A stretch of 64,000 nucleotides of DNA. It comes from Pseudo-nitzschia pungens (lineage: Eukaryota > Bacillariophyta > Bacillariophyceae > Bacillariales > Bacillariaceae). Below, in pieces: positions 22,811-34,126 of the stretch. Numbering within the stretch: position 1 is the stretch's first letter; every line of letters begins with the position of its first letter. The translations under genes and the position numbers were made by a program. The notes beneath the pieces were generated by a model, which saw only the letters and a list, made by a program, of their open reading frames with translations, was not told the origin of the DNA and ran no database searches. The stretch is taken from NCBI GenBank assembly GCA_037355855.1, contig CM074761.1, positions 620,001 to 684,000 on the forward strand. Reading direction: 5' to 3'.

Positions 22811-24108
22811 TCAATCTAGACGCGCGATTTTTGCCGTAGTGATCGTCGGATCCAACCGAAAGCGCGTCACCAATCCAACAATACGATGGGGGAGAGCTGC
22901 AAAGTCGTTCGAGAAGTTTGTGAGAATACCGCGGGACATACCCGGAGTGAAGAGGGAAGCAACGAAATTTGACTTGCTCTCGAGAGTGTCATCCAATGAA
23001 TACGAGTCGACAAATGCACGTCAAGAACACCGGCACCAACACCGACCCTCCCCCCCAAAAAAACTTACAAATCTCGCAAAATAAAGAGCGAGGGCCCTCG
23101 CGGAGGCTCTTGGCCGCCGTAGAAGCTCGCTTGTTGGAACCCGCTTTCGTTGATCTCGTTGTACGGGGCGTCCGACTCGTCGTACGACAAGAAGCGTGGG
23201 GAGAGCACCACGACCGGGGTCTCGTGAACGTAGGCACACGCCACCATCCTCTGGAAGTCGTCGAGAGAATGCAGGGAGGGCCGGGCGGGATCAAAGTCTC
23301 GATTGAAGTCCGTCGGTTGTACAATCAACAGCAGACCCTTCGTCGGGTTCACGGAGATACTCTTGAGACTGCGGTATTTTCGTGTTCCCTTTTTTCTCGC
23401 GTGGAGGTCGCTGGGTATGCCATCGGAAATGGTTTGGATGACCACGTGGCTAAATGCATCTCGCTTGCTCTTTTTGCTCCAGTCGCGCTGCAAGATCTGC
23501 ATTTCTTGGCGTGCCATCAAGGCCTCCTTGATCGTATTGAAACAAAGGACAACCGGTCGAAACGAACCGGGGGAGCAGTCCTTTTTGGTTTCGTACTCGC
23601 TCCAGGATGCATTGCGAGACAACTTGGCGGCCAGGATCAAGGAAAAAATCCTCTGTGCCCGCTCCTTCGAAACACGCCAAGGAAACAGAAATTCCGTACC
23701 GTCGATCTCGATTCCGATGCGACCGTCCTGCCCGGCACTCCGCAGGGGTCGATAGTTGTAGAGACCCTTGGATCTTACGTTGCTGACAATAGAGGGATCC
23801 AGTTTCTGCTTCTCGTACAAGGTTCCAGCGATTGCGTGAAACACCTCGTTGACGACCTGGACGGGCGTGAGAGGGCATTGCCTCGTGGTATCTTCGTGCA
23901 TCACACCCCATTCTTTGCAATCGTCGTTTCCAAAGATGCGATCGGGGACAGCAGCCGACATCCAAGAGTCCTTTCGACTTCTGGAGGCAGGACCGGAGTT
24001 GCTTTGGAAGCCGTATGCTAGTCTTCCGTCGCAGAGCATCGCTACCACCACCATCACCAAAAGGAGCATCCACCGGTAGGAAGAGCGGAACAAGACTATT
24101 TCTTTCAT
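22811..24108 (-). CDS. DUF1995-like, probably plastid-targeted protein (possible 3' exon)
   Basis: Main coding block 23065-24108 (347 residues). N-terminus: MKEIVLFRSSYRWMLLLVMVVVAML, then RLAYGFQS, a signal peptide followed by a Gly-Phe plastid-type junction. The body resembles DUF1995, a plastid protein family of unknown function: LTPVQVVNEVF, DGRIGIEIDG, RPVVLCFNTIKEALMARQEM, GLLLIVQPTDFN and ETPVVVLSPRF. The frame ends at a TAA that is part of a perfect donor (GTAAGT, 23068 down to 23063). If this donor is used with the acceptor at 22977-22978, the frame continues in phase through 22976-22811 and yields 401 residues, ending KIARLD. Both ends are possible; which is used cannot be decided here. 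Family assignment is moderate. Confidence 0.65.
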
Positions 24109-24768
24109 TTCTGTACTTTAATTGCTGCAACGGTCCTGCACGCCTCGGCTCCACTGTTTCGTCAGTGAAAGAAAGCTTTTTCCGCGTCGTAAGATCAGAG
24201 AAGGCGGCTGGTCCGGTTGGTGCAAAGGAAGTGGTAACGATGGTGTATGAGGCTTTCGTTTGGCGTTGCGTACACGTAAAAATCTTACTCGTCATCGGAT
24301 GAAACAAACGAACTGATGATTTTTTGTGATGGAATTTTCAACAAGAAATTGAAAGAACAGAGTTAGTGACGAATACGGTAAGGATACACAACACTGGACA
24401 ACATACCGATACGTAAACTTACTCGTATTCTTTGATACTTGTAAACGCACGGTATGTTCAATGTTCAACTTTTCTAGTCCTAACCTACGGTAATCTTACC
24501 GTATTCTCAATTCGTAACCTTACGGTGAGGCAATGAGAAACTATTCATACTTCAATTGCCTTTAAGTTGATCTGTTGTTGGGGCAATTCACTTTTTTCAT
24601 AATTATTGCTGGAAATATCTTACTGTAACCCAACCCTGTTTATTGTATTACGGTAACTCCTTTGTCTTCATCGATGCATTGCAAGCTACAAGTAGGTTAA
24701 CCTTACCTTCTTCTCCTGCACGACCCCCAACGGTCTCATCCAGCTTGCATAAGACTGTCATCACTGTC
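24109..24768. other. Divergent intergenic region
   Basis: Lies between the DUF1995-like gene (-) and GnT-I (+), so it should hold both promoters. It is rich in TAAGGTTA/GTAACCTTAC/TACGGTA motifs (24375-24550, 24620-24710). The GnT-I frame is open from 24643 but the better start is at 24769. Confidence 0.4.
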
Positions 24769-26124
24769 ATGGCCGGACCCAACAAACGAATCACGTCATC
24801 GGCAAGAAACAACGAGAACAACGACGAGTCCGATGCGTTGACCCGGGGTAAGCCACCGAAACCCGCCACCTCTCGACCCCGGCGCCGGCGCCGGCCCCTG
24901 TGCGCTCGGAAGAGCTTCCATGCAGGCATTCTCGTTATTGCAGTGGGCCTGTTTTTCTTGGTATGGCTTTCTATTGTGTCTCATTCGCTATCGACAGTCA
25001 CAAAGACCAGTGCCGACGGAAGCGTTAGTCTTACCAGCAACACCAACAACAATGGATACGATTCTCCCTTGCTGATCATCACCTGCAACAGGCCAAACTA
25101 TTTGAAAAAGACCCTGGAACACGTGTTGGAAACCATACCACAACCCTGTGGATTCGGGTGCCCCGTGATCGTGTCCGAGGACGGCGACCACGAATCGAAC
25201 CGGGAGCTCCTGGTTTCCTTGCGGGAACAATTCGAAGCCAAGGGGATCGATCTGATCCACATCCACCATCCAAAGAGCGAAGAGACCAAAGGCTCGAACC
25301 CCTACGTCCTTCTGGCGCAGCACTTTGGATGGGCTCTCACTCAACTGTTCGATGGGGGTGCGTATGCTTCCCTGGATGATTCGCGGGAGCAGCAAAAACA
25401 ACAACTCCCCCAGCGAGTGATTTTGTTGGAAGAGGACATCGAGGTGGCGCCCGATTTTTTCTCGTACATGCGGTCCACGAGTGCCCTCCTCGACCACGAC
25501 CCGACGCTCTTTGCGGTGTCCGCCTTCAACGACAATGGATTCCTAGAGAACGGGGACCCAACCCGGCTCCTCAGATCGGATTTTTTCCCCGGGCTGGGGT
25601 GGATGATGAGCAGAACTCTCTGGAAAAACGAGCTGGAGTCGAAGTGGCCAAGTGGCTATTGGGACGACTGGTTGCGGGACACCGGCCAGCGAAAGGATCG
25701 CCAGGTGATCCGGCCCGAAGTGAGCCGGACCTATCACTTCGGAAGCAAGGGGGGTGCCAGCAGTAATCAATTTGGCAGCAAACTAGAACGCGTCCGGCTC
25801 AACCAAGTACCGATCCGGTGGGAGTTGCAAGACCTCTCCTATCTGAACGACTCCGCGTTCGACCTTAAGTACACGGAATTGGTGGCTGGTAGCAAACTTA
25901 CGAACACCATCGAGGACGCGAAGTCATTGGCGGTGTACGGGAACGTTCGAATGGAATACGAAGGTTTCTCCCATTTCCAACGCCTTGCACATAGTCTGGG
26001 TATCATGGCAGACGAAAAGGCGGCCGTTCCCCGCACCGCCTACCATGGGATTGTGGAGGTGAAAATGGGTTCGGGCATTCTGTTTTTGACACCTAAAGGA
26101 GGCTTTCAGGGCTATCGGATGTAA
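24769..26124 (+). CDS. MGAT1: N-acetylglucosaminyltransferase I (GnT-I, GT13 family)
   Basis: Golgi enzyme that adds the first GlcNAc to Man5GlcNAc2 N-glycans and so opens complex N-glycan synthesis. 451 residues from the ATG at 24769, chosen because it gives the usual type II layout: a basic cytosolic tail (RPRRRRR), then one membrane helix at about residues 51-70 (AGILVIAVGLFFLVWLSI), a stem, and the lumenal domain. The frame is open upstream to 24643, allowing a longer form. Family signatures: PLLIITCNRPNYLKKTLEHVL, VSEDGDHESN, RVILLEEDIEVAPDFFSYM with the metal-binding acidic motif as EED at residues 221-223, PGLGWMMSR, WPSGYWDDWLR and RPEVSRTYHFGSKG. No introns and no frame breaks. Together with the EDEM-like gene at 57.7 kb it points to an N-glycan pathway. 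Confidence 0.93.
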   Translation: MAGPNKRITSSARNNENNDESDALTRGKPPKPATSRPRRRRRPLCARKSFHAGILVIAVGLFFLVWLSIVSHSLSTVTKTSADGSVSLTSNTNNNGYDSPLLIITCNRPNYLKKTLEHVLETIPQPCGFGCPVIVSEDGDHESNRELLVSLREQFEAKGIDLIHIHHPKSEETKGSNPYVLLAQHFGWALTQLFDGGAYASLDDSREQQKQQLPQRVILLEEDIEVAPDFFSYMRSTSALLDHDPTLFAVSAFNDNGFLENGDPTRLLRSDFFPGLGWMMSRTLWKNELESKWPSGYWDDWLRDTGQRKDRQVIRPEVSRTYHFGSKGGASSNQFGSKLERVRLNQVPIRWELQDLSYLNDSAFDLKYTELVAGSKLTNTIEDAKSLAVYGNVRMEYEGFSHFQRLAHSLGIMADEKAAVPRTAYHGIVEVKMGSGILFLTPKGGFQGYRM

Positions 26125-26235
26125 AGCTGAAAACGATACTTCCAGATAAAGAAATGATATGATAATAATATGATTTTACGGTTATCAGGGGGACGTGACT
26201 TCGGGTGCACCGATATCCGTTGCTCTCTTCTCAAA

Positions 26236-27358
26236 TCACCACGAAAGCGTCATTGCCGGTTCTTGCAGCGAGGGCAAGAGGTCGTTTTTTTTCGATCTCA
26301 TGCGGTTCAACATCATCGACTTTGTGCTTTTTACGTGCTGGTTCATGTACGGGAAAAAGTTCACCATCAAATCTACGGCCTTGCGACGGCGAGCATCGGA
26401 TGCCGCACTCGATGGAAAGAAGGTGAACGAAAGGAAACCCACCGGGGGTGGCATGCTTCTTTGGCCATCGTTAGATGCAGTGTTGTTGTTCAGAATGCCT
26501 AAGAGTTCCTTGGTGGCTTGGTTTGGCCGACGGTACTCGCAGTGTGGTGTGAGGGGGATCTTGCGTTGGGTGGCTTCGAATTGTTGCAGAAACAATCGAG
26601 CCAAGCATCGTTCCATCTCGTCTTCGAAGGAAACCACGAAGACAACCATGACCCTGGAACACAAAAATGGAAAATGGAACAAACCATAATACAAAAAAAA
26701 AAAAACACAGTTTATACCAAGAATACCGTTAGTCGTCAGAGAAGAAAGAAAGAACGACACACCAATGGAAAATTGTTCGTCCATTACAAGAATTTGGGAT
26801 TGAAGGTGTTGAACGAATCGGGACGACCTACTTTTCACTGGTACCGATGCAGTGGTATGTGCCGCACTTGCCGTGTCTCCCAAGTTTGTAGTAGGCAGCA
26901 TCGTCTTCGTTGGACCGCCGATCGGGTTGTTTGAGTCGGAGATCATCGATTTTGCTCAGGGCTTTTAGAATAGGAGCCCCGGCCGCTTGCACCCGAATCT
27001 GGGAAAGACTCCACGCACAACCATCGGGCGAGCCAAAGCAGGCAGCGGCTTCACTCGCAACGATCGACAAGACGACATTTCCGTCGCCAAACCGGTCGGA
27101 GCGGACGCATGGCCCATAGACACCCGTAAGGTACTCGATGGTTTCGTTTTCATGGATTTCGTACTCTTCTCGGAATGTGACCTCCAATTCGATTCGCGGT
27201 CTGCCCTCATTTGCTGACCTGTTAGAGACGATCACTTTGATCCGTGCCCCGAAGTCGAGGAGATTCACCGATTTCGGTTTCAGTCGTTTATCTTGGGACA
27301 ACCCCAATTTCTGCAACAGGGTGAACAAAATTCTGTGCGGTCCTGTAATGAGCGTCAT
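26236..27358 (-). CDS. ARPC2: Arp2/3 complex subunit 2 (ARPC2, p34)
   Basis: Core subunit of the Arp2/3 complex that nucleates branched actin filaments. Two exons: 26832-27358 and 26236-26653. The intron (26654-26831) has GTAGGT and CCAG borders, contains a 13-base A run, and preserves the frame across KVMVVFVVSFEDE. 314 residues versus about 300 in animals. Landmarks: HRILFTLLQKL at the N-terminus; IELEVTFREEYEIHENETIEYLTGVYGP; then in exon 2 LARLFLQQFEATQRKI, GFLSFTFFP and MVNFFPYMNQHVKSTKSMMLNRMRSKKNDLL, matching the C-terminal helices that cradle Arp2 and ARPC4. No lesion. Published surveys of several diatoms reported ARP2 and ARP3 missing, so an intact subunit gene is notable. The call itself is strong; whether a complex exists is unknown. 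Confidence 0.9.
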
Positions 27359-27954
27359 CGTCTTTGAAATTGGCGATGCTCGAAACGATGGAGTTTGTAT
27401 ATTTTATTAGTGCAAGTTTTCCAATTACTAGATTGTGACAGTAGACACTTCCCCAACTCCAACAGACACTTTCACTTCGCGGATTGTGAATGAATCACAA
27501 ATCTCTCGAGCCTGTGAATTGCGAACGGAACGAAACGAAATGAATACTATTGTCGATTGGCTGTTATGCCGAGGTTTGGTTTTTCCGATGTAAATACCTC
27601 AAAAAAACTATGGATAGATAAAAACTAAAAAATGGTTCGGAAACAAGAAAGAAACATTTTTCAACACGCTAGAAAAGATAGATTCCGAAACAGAGTTGCA
27701 TGCAACAAAAGGAAGAATAGTTTGATGCTACAAAACAAGCATGGCACCATAGGATCTAAGAAGTTATATTTAAGCGCATCGATGCAACCGATTGAATTCT
27801 TTTGCTTGGGAACTACGATGAGAGAAGCCTTTTCTTGTGAACTCTTGTCATCGTTCGTGCACAGTAGATAACGCATTGCGTCGATATATAAGATACAAAA
27901 CTATATACTGTGTTAAGTAGTAATGCGAGTGCTCTTGTAGCGATCTTCTTCTTC
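27359..27954. other. Intergenic region between tandem minus-strand genes
   Basis: About 600 bases between the L10 stop and the ARPC2 start, AT-rich, with no supported gene. It presumably holds the L10 3' UTR and the ARPC2 promoter. Confidence 0.4.
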
Positions 27955-28609
27955 TTACTCCGATTGCTCGTCGACAGTGGCAAGCTTGATGGCACGTGCC
28001 AGTTTGGAGTTGGGTGCCTTGATGACACGGGCGAGCTTTGTGGGGACGGCGTTGACTCCGGCGGCGATCTTGGCGTACAGGTCTTTCTTGGATGGGAGCT
28101 TTCCGATGGCGTCGATTCCGGCAGCATCGTAGCAGGTTCCTTCGACAACACCTCCATTGATTAAGGTGCGTATCCTTCTTGCCAGTCTCTTTTGTGAAAG
28201 CGTTCCAGGCCTTGATAGACCCGCCAATGTCTTCTTCGATGAAGAACCACATGTTAGCTCCCTTGAGAAGAGAAGTAGTGGCCTCTTCGTATTCTGTCCC
28301 TTCGGTAGCGCGCTTCATGAGTGTGTTCTTTACAACGGAAATCGTTGTCCCCTCCGGCATCGATTGCCGAAGGTTCTGGGACTGAGCGACGGTGATGGAA
28401 CTGGCAGGAACTGCAAATATCATCTCCGAGGTGTCGAGAAGCCCTTTGATAATCTCTACCTTTTCTTGCTTTCCCGCTAACGAAGTGGCGTATCCACTTG
28501 ATCCACCGTACAGTTGTGTCTCCTTTCGCCCGGTAGGCTGAGCGGTTTGAAAGGCGCTCGCCGTTGCGAGGCCCAGTGTCAATAGAACAGCAGATCTAAC
28601 CATCTTCAT
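27955..28609 (-). CDS. Plastid-targeted ribosomal protein L10 (uL10), frame interrupted
   Basis: Stalk-base protein of the plastid 50S ribosome, nuclear-encoded. N-terminus MKMVRSAVLLTLGLATASAFQT is a signal peptide with the diatom SAF import junction. The body reads KQEKVEIIKGLLDTSEMIFAVPASSITVAQSQNLRQSM and VVKNTLMKRA, typical of bacterial-type L10. After ...TGKKDTHL the frame must shift by one base to continue INGGVVEGTCYDAAGIDAIGKLPSKKDLYAKIAAGVN and TKLARVIKAP. The break lies near 28160, simplest as one A of the AA in CTTAATCAATGG. With it, 217 residues. No intron can fit. Because uL10 is expected to be essential, a real null is unlikely: consensus error or recoding. Confidence 0.87.
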
Positions 28610-30053
28610 CTACAATTATACAATACGCTTCGAAAGAGTTTCTGCAACGTTCTACAATGGTTGTGATGTGCACAAAAGAATAGTGTAGTGGAAGGGTAAG
28701 TGAGTTCAACCGCGGAGGAGCGTCACGAAAGTGATGGTTCTTTCCTGTGGATGAGAAGAGTAGAGGATGATGTCTCTATTCTCAAACATTAGTTTTCTGT
28801 ACGACTTACGCGTTGATACTTACCATTTACAACATACGACGAACGAACGATGATGATGTGTCCCGTAACCGCAGCGTGTGGCTCGAATAGGTTCATTTCT
28901 GGCTATTTTTCACTCGAAGCTGACGTGCGTACGTACTACACTTTGAAATTTAGTCCCGAGTACATCGTGATTAATGAATGATTACTGCAGTCTGTCAACG
29001 TAGCAGCGTTCCACCGATGAACAAAAAAGTCAGCGAGGCATGTCAAGGTAAACGAAAATTTTACATTCTTGTGCCCCAGTCGGGTTACGTACAGCAATCC
29101 GACAATAACAAAATATAGTAAGGTTTTACCCTACTAAGGTTAAAACCTTACTTCATACTTCTACTTCGTAAGATCTTACTTGTAACACGAGTACGTAACT
29201 TACGGTAACTTACTCTTAACTGTTTATCGGAAAAAGGATCCAAATCGTTCAATTTAGGGGACAAAATGGATAAAGGGGAAAGAAATCCACAAAGTTGGAT
29301 GGAGACAAAAGTAAGGTTACGAAGCACCGAAGTAAGTCTTACCGGTACAAATAGTGCGTACCGTACAGTACCATACGTTAACTTAGGGTATGATACAACT
29401 TTTTGTCATACAAATTGATTTAGGATGACTTTCGCGTCGAATGAGACATAACCTTAATTACCGTACGGTAAACCTTAGTGTTTCTATCAGTATTTGAAGC
29501 CCGCCAGAAAACTTTGTGATCGCGTTATGCAAGTAACGTGAAAATGCTTGCTCGTAATCTTACCGGTAAATTACTCTTCATCGTGCAAGCACTTCGTAAA
29601 CATACCGTAAGTCTTAAAATTAGCCTTACCGTTTGTATCATTGTTTTCGGACACCCAATTGGATAAGATTACCGTACCCTGCTGCATGGGCACAACCTCG
29701 GGACTAATAGTAATTCACTACCGGTACAAAAATGACAAAACATGTTTCACTCGTTTCTGCATTTTGCGAAAATAGATCGGTGTACCGGTATCCACAATAA
29801 ATCTTACTGTCGACGCTGGAAGAGCCAGACAGCCTGACAAGTAAAGTGTACTGAACTCGATTTGAATAGAGTAAAGTAAAGTTCAGTGGATCTAGGTTGA
29901 GCTCGGCCGAGTTGGATCCTACATTGGTTTGCGTTTTGTTGCACATTGTGGTGGAATCGAATTGAATTGAATCGAAATTATCGAATCGAATCGAATTTAT
30001 CGAATCGAATCGAATCGCATCAGATCTGATACTTTAATCAAAACGAATCGATC
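28610..30053. other. Motif-dense intergenic region
   Basis: About 1.4 kb with no gene between divergent transcripts. 29090-29700 is packed with GTAAGGTT, TTACCGGTA, TACGGTAA and CGTACCGTACAGTACC motifs in both orientations. A GAATC pentanucleotide repeat ends it (29953-30017), directly upstream of the sulfotransferase-like start. Confidence 0.5.
29953..30017 (+). repeat. Pentanucleotide repeat (GAATC/GAATT)n
   Basis: About 12 imperfect five-base units ending some 36 bases before the ATG at 30054, so probably inside the 5' UTR or core promoter. Confidence 0.75.
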
Positions 30054-32317
30054 ATGGGGAACTCCGATTACGAATCCGGTGGCAAACAAAAACACCGCCG
30101 TCGCTCGAAGAACAGTGGCAATGGGTCTCTGGTTCCGTCCTGTCGAAAAAAGTCTCGGGACCCCTATACTGTTTTGATGTCTATTGGCGTGTTTTCTATC
30201 TTGTTCCTGCAGTTCGCTACCTTTTATGTTTTGAACGAGAGCTTTCACGACTCCAAAAAAGTTTCTCGGTTGACTTCCATATCCGTCGATGATGATTCGG
30301 TCGATGATGCGTCTGTGAACAAAATGAATGGAGGCCGTGGCACCACTAACGACGATGGGGATGACGATGGGGATGACGATGGGGATGACGACAACCGCGA
30401 ACCGGAACGGGAACGAAAACGGACAATGATGCGCAAACCCAAGGGCGAAACCATCGGTTACCCTCGCCACGCTGGAATTGACACTGACTTTCGCGAACTT
30501 CGCAACCTTCGCAAACAGCACGAGCGTGAAAATATGGGCGATGTGGAGAAACTTCCCGACTTGCCCATCTTGGTGGTCGGTGGATCGGACGGGAGCGGGA
30601 CGCGTGCCGTGGTTGCAATCTTGCGGGAGCTGGGATGCACCATCGTGTCGGACGACCCAACTACATTTGACGTGCACCTGCAAATGATCCGTTCGAAGCA
30701 AAACGGGCACCAAACGAGTGGGTGGCCCAGCTTGGTAGAGCGGGTCTTTTCCAACTTTGGCCGGGACGGGGTGTTCCAGCGAGTCAGCGACGGAAAGAGC
30801 AATGCATCGTCATTGGACTTCAATTTCGAGTGGCCGCCGAAGCACAGGGCTCGGAACGAGAGCATTGCCACCAAGCTCGAAGCCGATATGCGGAACGCGC
30901 TGAAACAGTGGACACGTAGTTTCCACTTTATGGACCGGTTACGTTCATTAGACAACGAGCACCGAGACACGACCCATGCCGGTCCCTGGCGTTATAATCC
31001 CTTACGTCGCAGTGAGCTTGAAAAGCAACGGACTGCCTTTGTGGCATCTTCCAAGGACGTGGCATATGTCATCAAGGCACCGGTTTCCATGTTGATCCTT
31101 CCCCTCCTGGCCTCCTCATTGGCGTCCTACCAAAAAAAAGCAAAGCAGCCGCTTCGGTCCCTCAAATTTCTGCACGTGGTCCGCGATGGCCGGGACGTAG
31201 CCCTGAGTGAAAACCAAAGCCCGGTCACAAAATTTTACAATGTCACGTATCCCCGGGTTCCGGACGATCCACACAGGGGCCGGATCTCCTCCTATATCGA
31301 GTCGTTCAATGCGTTCCGGTCGACGACCAACTCTACCACGAAGACGACCAATTCCACGACTCCCGTGAAGGATACCGTTATGTACGCGAAGGCCATGCAG
31401 CTGTGGAACGATTGGAACGTCCGGGTGCATGAATGGGCTACGAATCCGAGTCGGAACCGCGCCGATGAAAACTCTCCGGCGGTCGACTATATGTTGCTAC
31501 GATCGGAAGATTTGCTTGTTCCCAACACGGAGGAGCGCCTGGACGCCCTGATGGCCCTGGCCAATTTCGTGGGATCCACCCTGACACCAGAGGAACTCTG
31601 CGTCCTCAAGGGGAAAGGCTCGAGAGATTACGGGGTCAGCAGTGTAGGAGTCGCGACGAAACCGAAGAGACTAATGAATCGTTGGTACAGAATGTTCAAT
31701 CGTGGAATGCAGTCGGTCAGGCGACGGTTGTCGCTCGAAACATCGTCCTGGAACGGCGAGACAAACCCCAAAACGTCAACGGCGAAATCACAGGCAGAAA
31801 CAACCTTTGTTCACCATTATCTTGATTGGCAGAAATCTGTCAGTGGCATTATGAGGCAGCATGAACGTCCAAGAGATGGTCTACAACAGGTTGATTCGTG
31901 AGGGAGAAGAATTGTTAAGGTGGGAACAGAACTTATCAAAACAACAGCGACAAAAGCTACTGTCATCGATGACAAACGATGGCTTCATCGGCGAAGAAAG
32001 ATTGGAACATTCGTTGTCAATGCTCAACCGCCGAAAAGCGGCAGCCCGGAAACAACATCAACACAAGGGCGAGAGAAATGGCAAACGTGCCACAAAAGTA
32101 CCTATCCAAAAACGGTACGGCAAATGGAAAGCCGTCCTGGACCAAAACCCCCCATTGTCCGAGTTTTCTCCACCGAGAGGGTGCGGAAGGATTAGAAGTC
32201 TTTGGGTACCACCCGTTCCGCCGAATGCTGTACGAGGGCGGCAACACTGCCGCGACACAAAACAGAACCGCTTGGTGCCCGGTAAACGCGACGCACGGAT
32301 CGGCAGCCGAGGAATAG
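30054..32317 (+). CDS. Golgi-type sulfotransferase-like protein, two frame interruptions
   Basis: Probable PAPS-dependent sulfotransferase acting on carbohydrate or protein in the Golgi lumen. Type II layout: basic tail, one helix at about residues 42-60 (VLMSIGVFSILFLQFATFYVL), then an Asp/Gly-rich spacer encoded by a GATGGGGAT repeat at 30354-30390. LPILVVGGSDGSGTRAVVAIL (about 170) fits the 5'-phosphosulfate loop, and LKFLHVVRDGRDVALSENQSP (about 370) the 3'-phosphate motif with RDGRD. The C-terminal part lies in two further frames. One runs from about 31865, with REGEELLRWEQ and RYGKWKAVLDQNPPLSE. The other runs from about 32160 to the stop, with FLHREGAEGLEVFGYHPFRRML. Each join needs one surplus base skipped; the second is simplest as TTTT to TTT at 32163-32166. 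With both, 753 residues. Acceptor unknown. Confidence 0.75.
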
Positions 32318-34126
32318 AAGGAGATTGGGATTGCACGGTGTCGAATTAGATGAACCACCGGCCATGCCGCTTCGTGTTGCTGACTTTGGGAGCGGACGAG
32401 TGAATCTTTGTCTCACCACGTCGTGAGCCTCGTCTCCTCCGAAAAGGGAACCAACTACTACGAAAGCAGGAAGCAGAAGCATACGCATTCCAATATCGCA
32501 AGTGTAGTTATAAATGTATCACTAAACGTAGACAAGGGAAGACTGAACACCATGGAGAGAATCATTGTTGGAGCAAAAACCGGCGTATGTGCCCCAGGAT
32601 TGCTGGTCTTCAGCGACTTTGTGTAGAACGAGTAATGAGGTCTTTCGCAAGCATCCGAATTGATCCAACCTTCAGAAAACTCACATCGCAAGGCAATCAC
32701 TGGCTGTTGTCGCTGACAAGAAATGTGAATTCGAAAAAAAAGTAATCGAGCCCAATGTTTGGAATTGTTGTACACGTACCTGTACCCGACTTTTTCGGGG
32801 AAAGAGTTCTTTCGCAAGTGAGTCGATGACGGGATTTGTAGTGATTTTCAAGGCCGTGACGCTGTTAGGGCGCTTCCTCAAATCCAACGCAGCTTTCAAC
32901 GGCTCAGTGATACAGAGAACGAAAGAAACACAGCAACAACGAGGTTTTTGTGATCGGTGGATTTTTTCATTTTGAACGAACGATAGTTTTACAATTAGTT
33001 CTATTATTACCAATGCAATACCATAGGCTTGTTTCTACACTCAAAATACTTTCTCCTTGTAGCTACACGTAGATATCTTGCAGCCAGTCAAATTACAGGT
33101 TGACATTGAGGTCAATGTAGAACGCTGACTAGTACAGGACCCAACATTGCGACAAAGCGAGCTTGGATCAGAGCTTTTAAGGAGTGCGCATTTCCTTTCG
33201 CAAATCAAATTGGACAGCAAGATGCGACCAAGTCCTCCTTGCGACATCGTGCAAATTATCCTTGTGCAGCCCAACGGTTGCGATCTTTGTAGTAAAAGGC
33301 ATTTTCTTTGTGTTGAAATGCTTTGCCATCCGCATCATGATGTGCGATCAAGAAAGTTGGGAGAAAAAGTTGGGCTTCAATTGGATCGAACTGAAGGGGT
33401 AACGAATGGGGATGTGCTTCTTGGAGTGACAGAGTGGAATGATTATGAAGTGCCTACTATTACTATTACTACTAAAAGGGTGCTGCTTGATGATTTTTTT
33501 CGAGATTCAGCACCAGCAGCACCAGCAGGAGGTCGAAGTGAAGGACAAGAATGGAATACCTGAAGATGTGTTTGTTGGAAATGATCATGATGATTAGACA
33601 GAGACTGGGACCAGTACTTGGGACAGTGTGTAGTTCTTCAGTCAGTATCTTCAAGCCTCCTGCAGTAGCCTCAGCAACGAGTTAATGCATAATATTACCA
33701 TCATACAACAGGAGGTAATTAGATACTAAGGTTACTACTAGTACTAGTAGTAGAAAAGGTTCGTTTCAAAGGACGCACTGCAAGAGAGACGGTTGGAGCG
33801 CGCCGCCTTCAGTGGTGAAAAAACTAAAAAAACACCTCTGTGCGTCCATAAGACCTCTTCCGACTGCTTCGATTGTTTGGAAATGGCGCACCCCACAACT
33901 TAGTCCTTAGTCCGAGTTGTACATCTCATCGTAAGCATTATTTAATGATCAAATAATCAGTTACTGGTGGTGTGCATAGCGAGTCCAAGCCATACCAGAT
34001 ACCAGATACCAGACGACATCCAAACCAATCGATCAAGATACCTGGTAATCTTATCGCACCTGTAGTGTTCATCTATCACCACTGCGCAACAAAAAGTCCC
34101 AGTCACTCAGCACACCGTCGGAGACA
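32318..34126. other. Intergenic region
   Basis: 1.8 kb without a supported gene. Short frames near 33147-33563 (+) and 32681-33013 (-) show no domain. A palindromic CTAGTACTAGTAG tract lies at 33733-33757. The sequence ATACCAGATACCAGATACCAG at 33993-34013 is a short tandem repeat. Confidence 0.4.
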
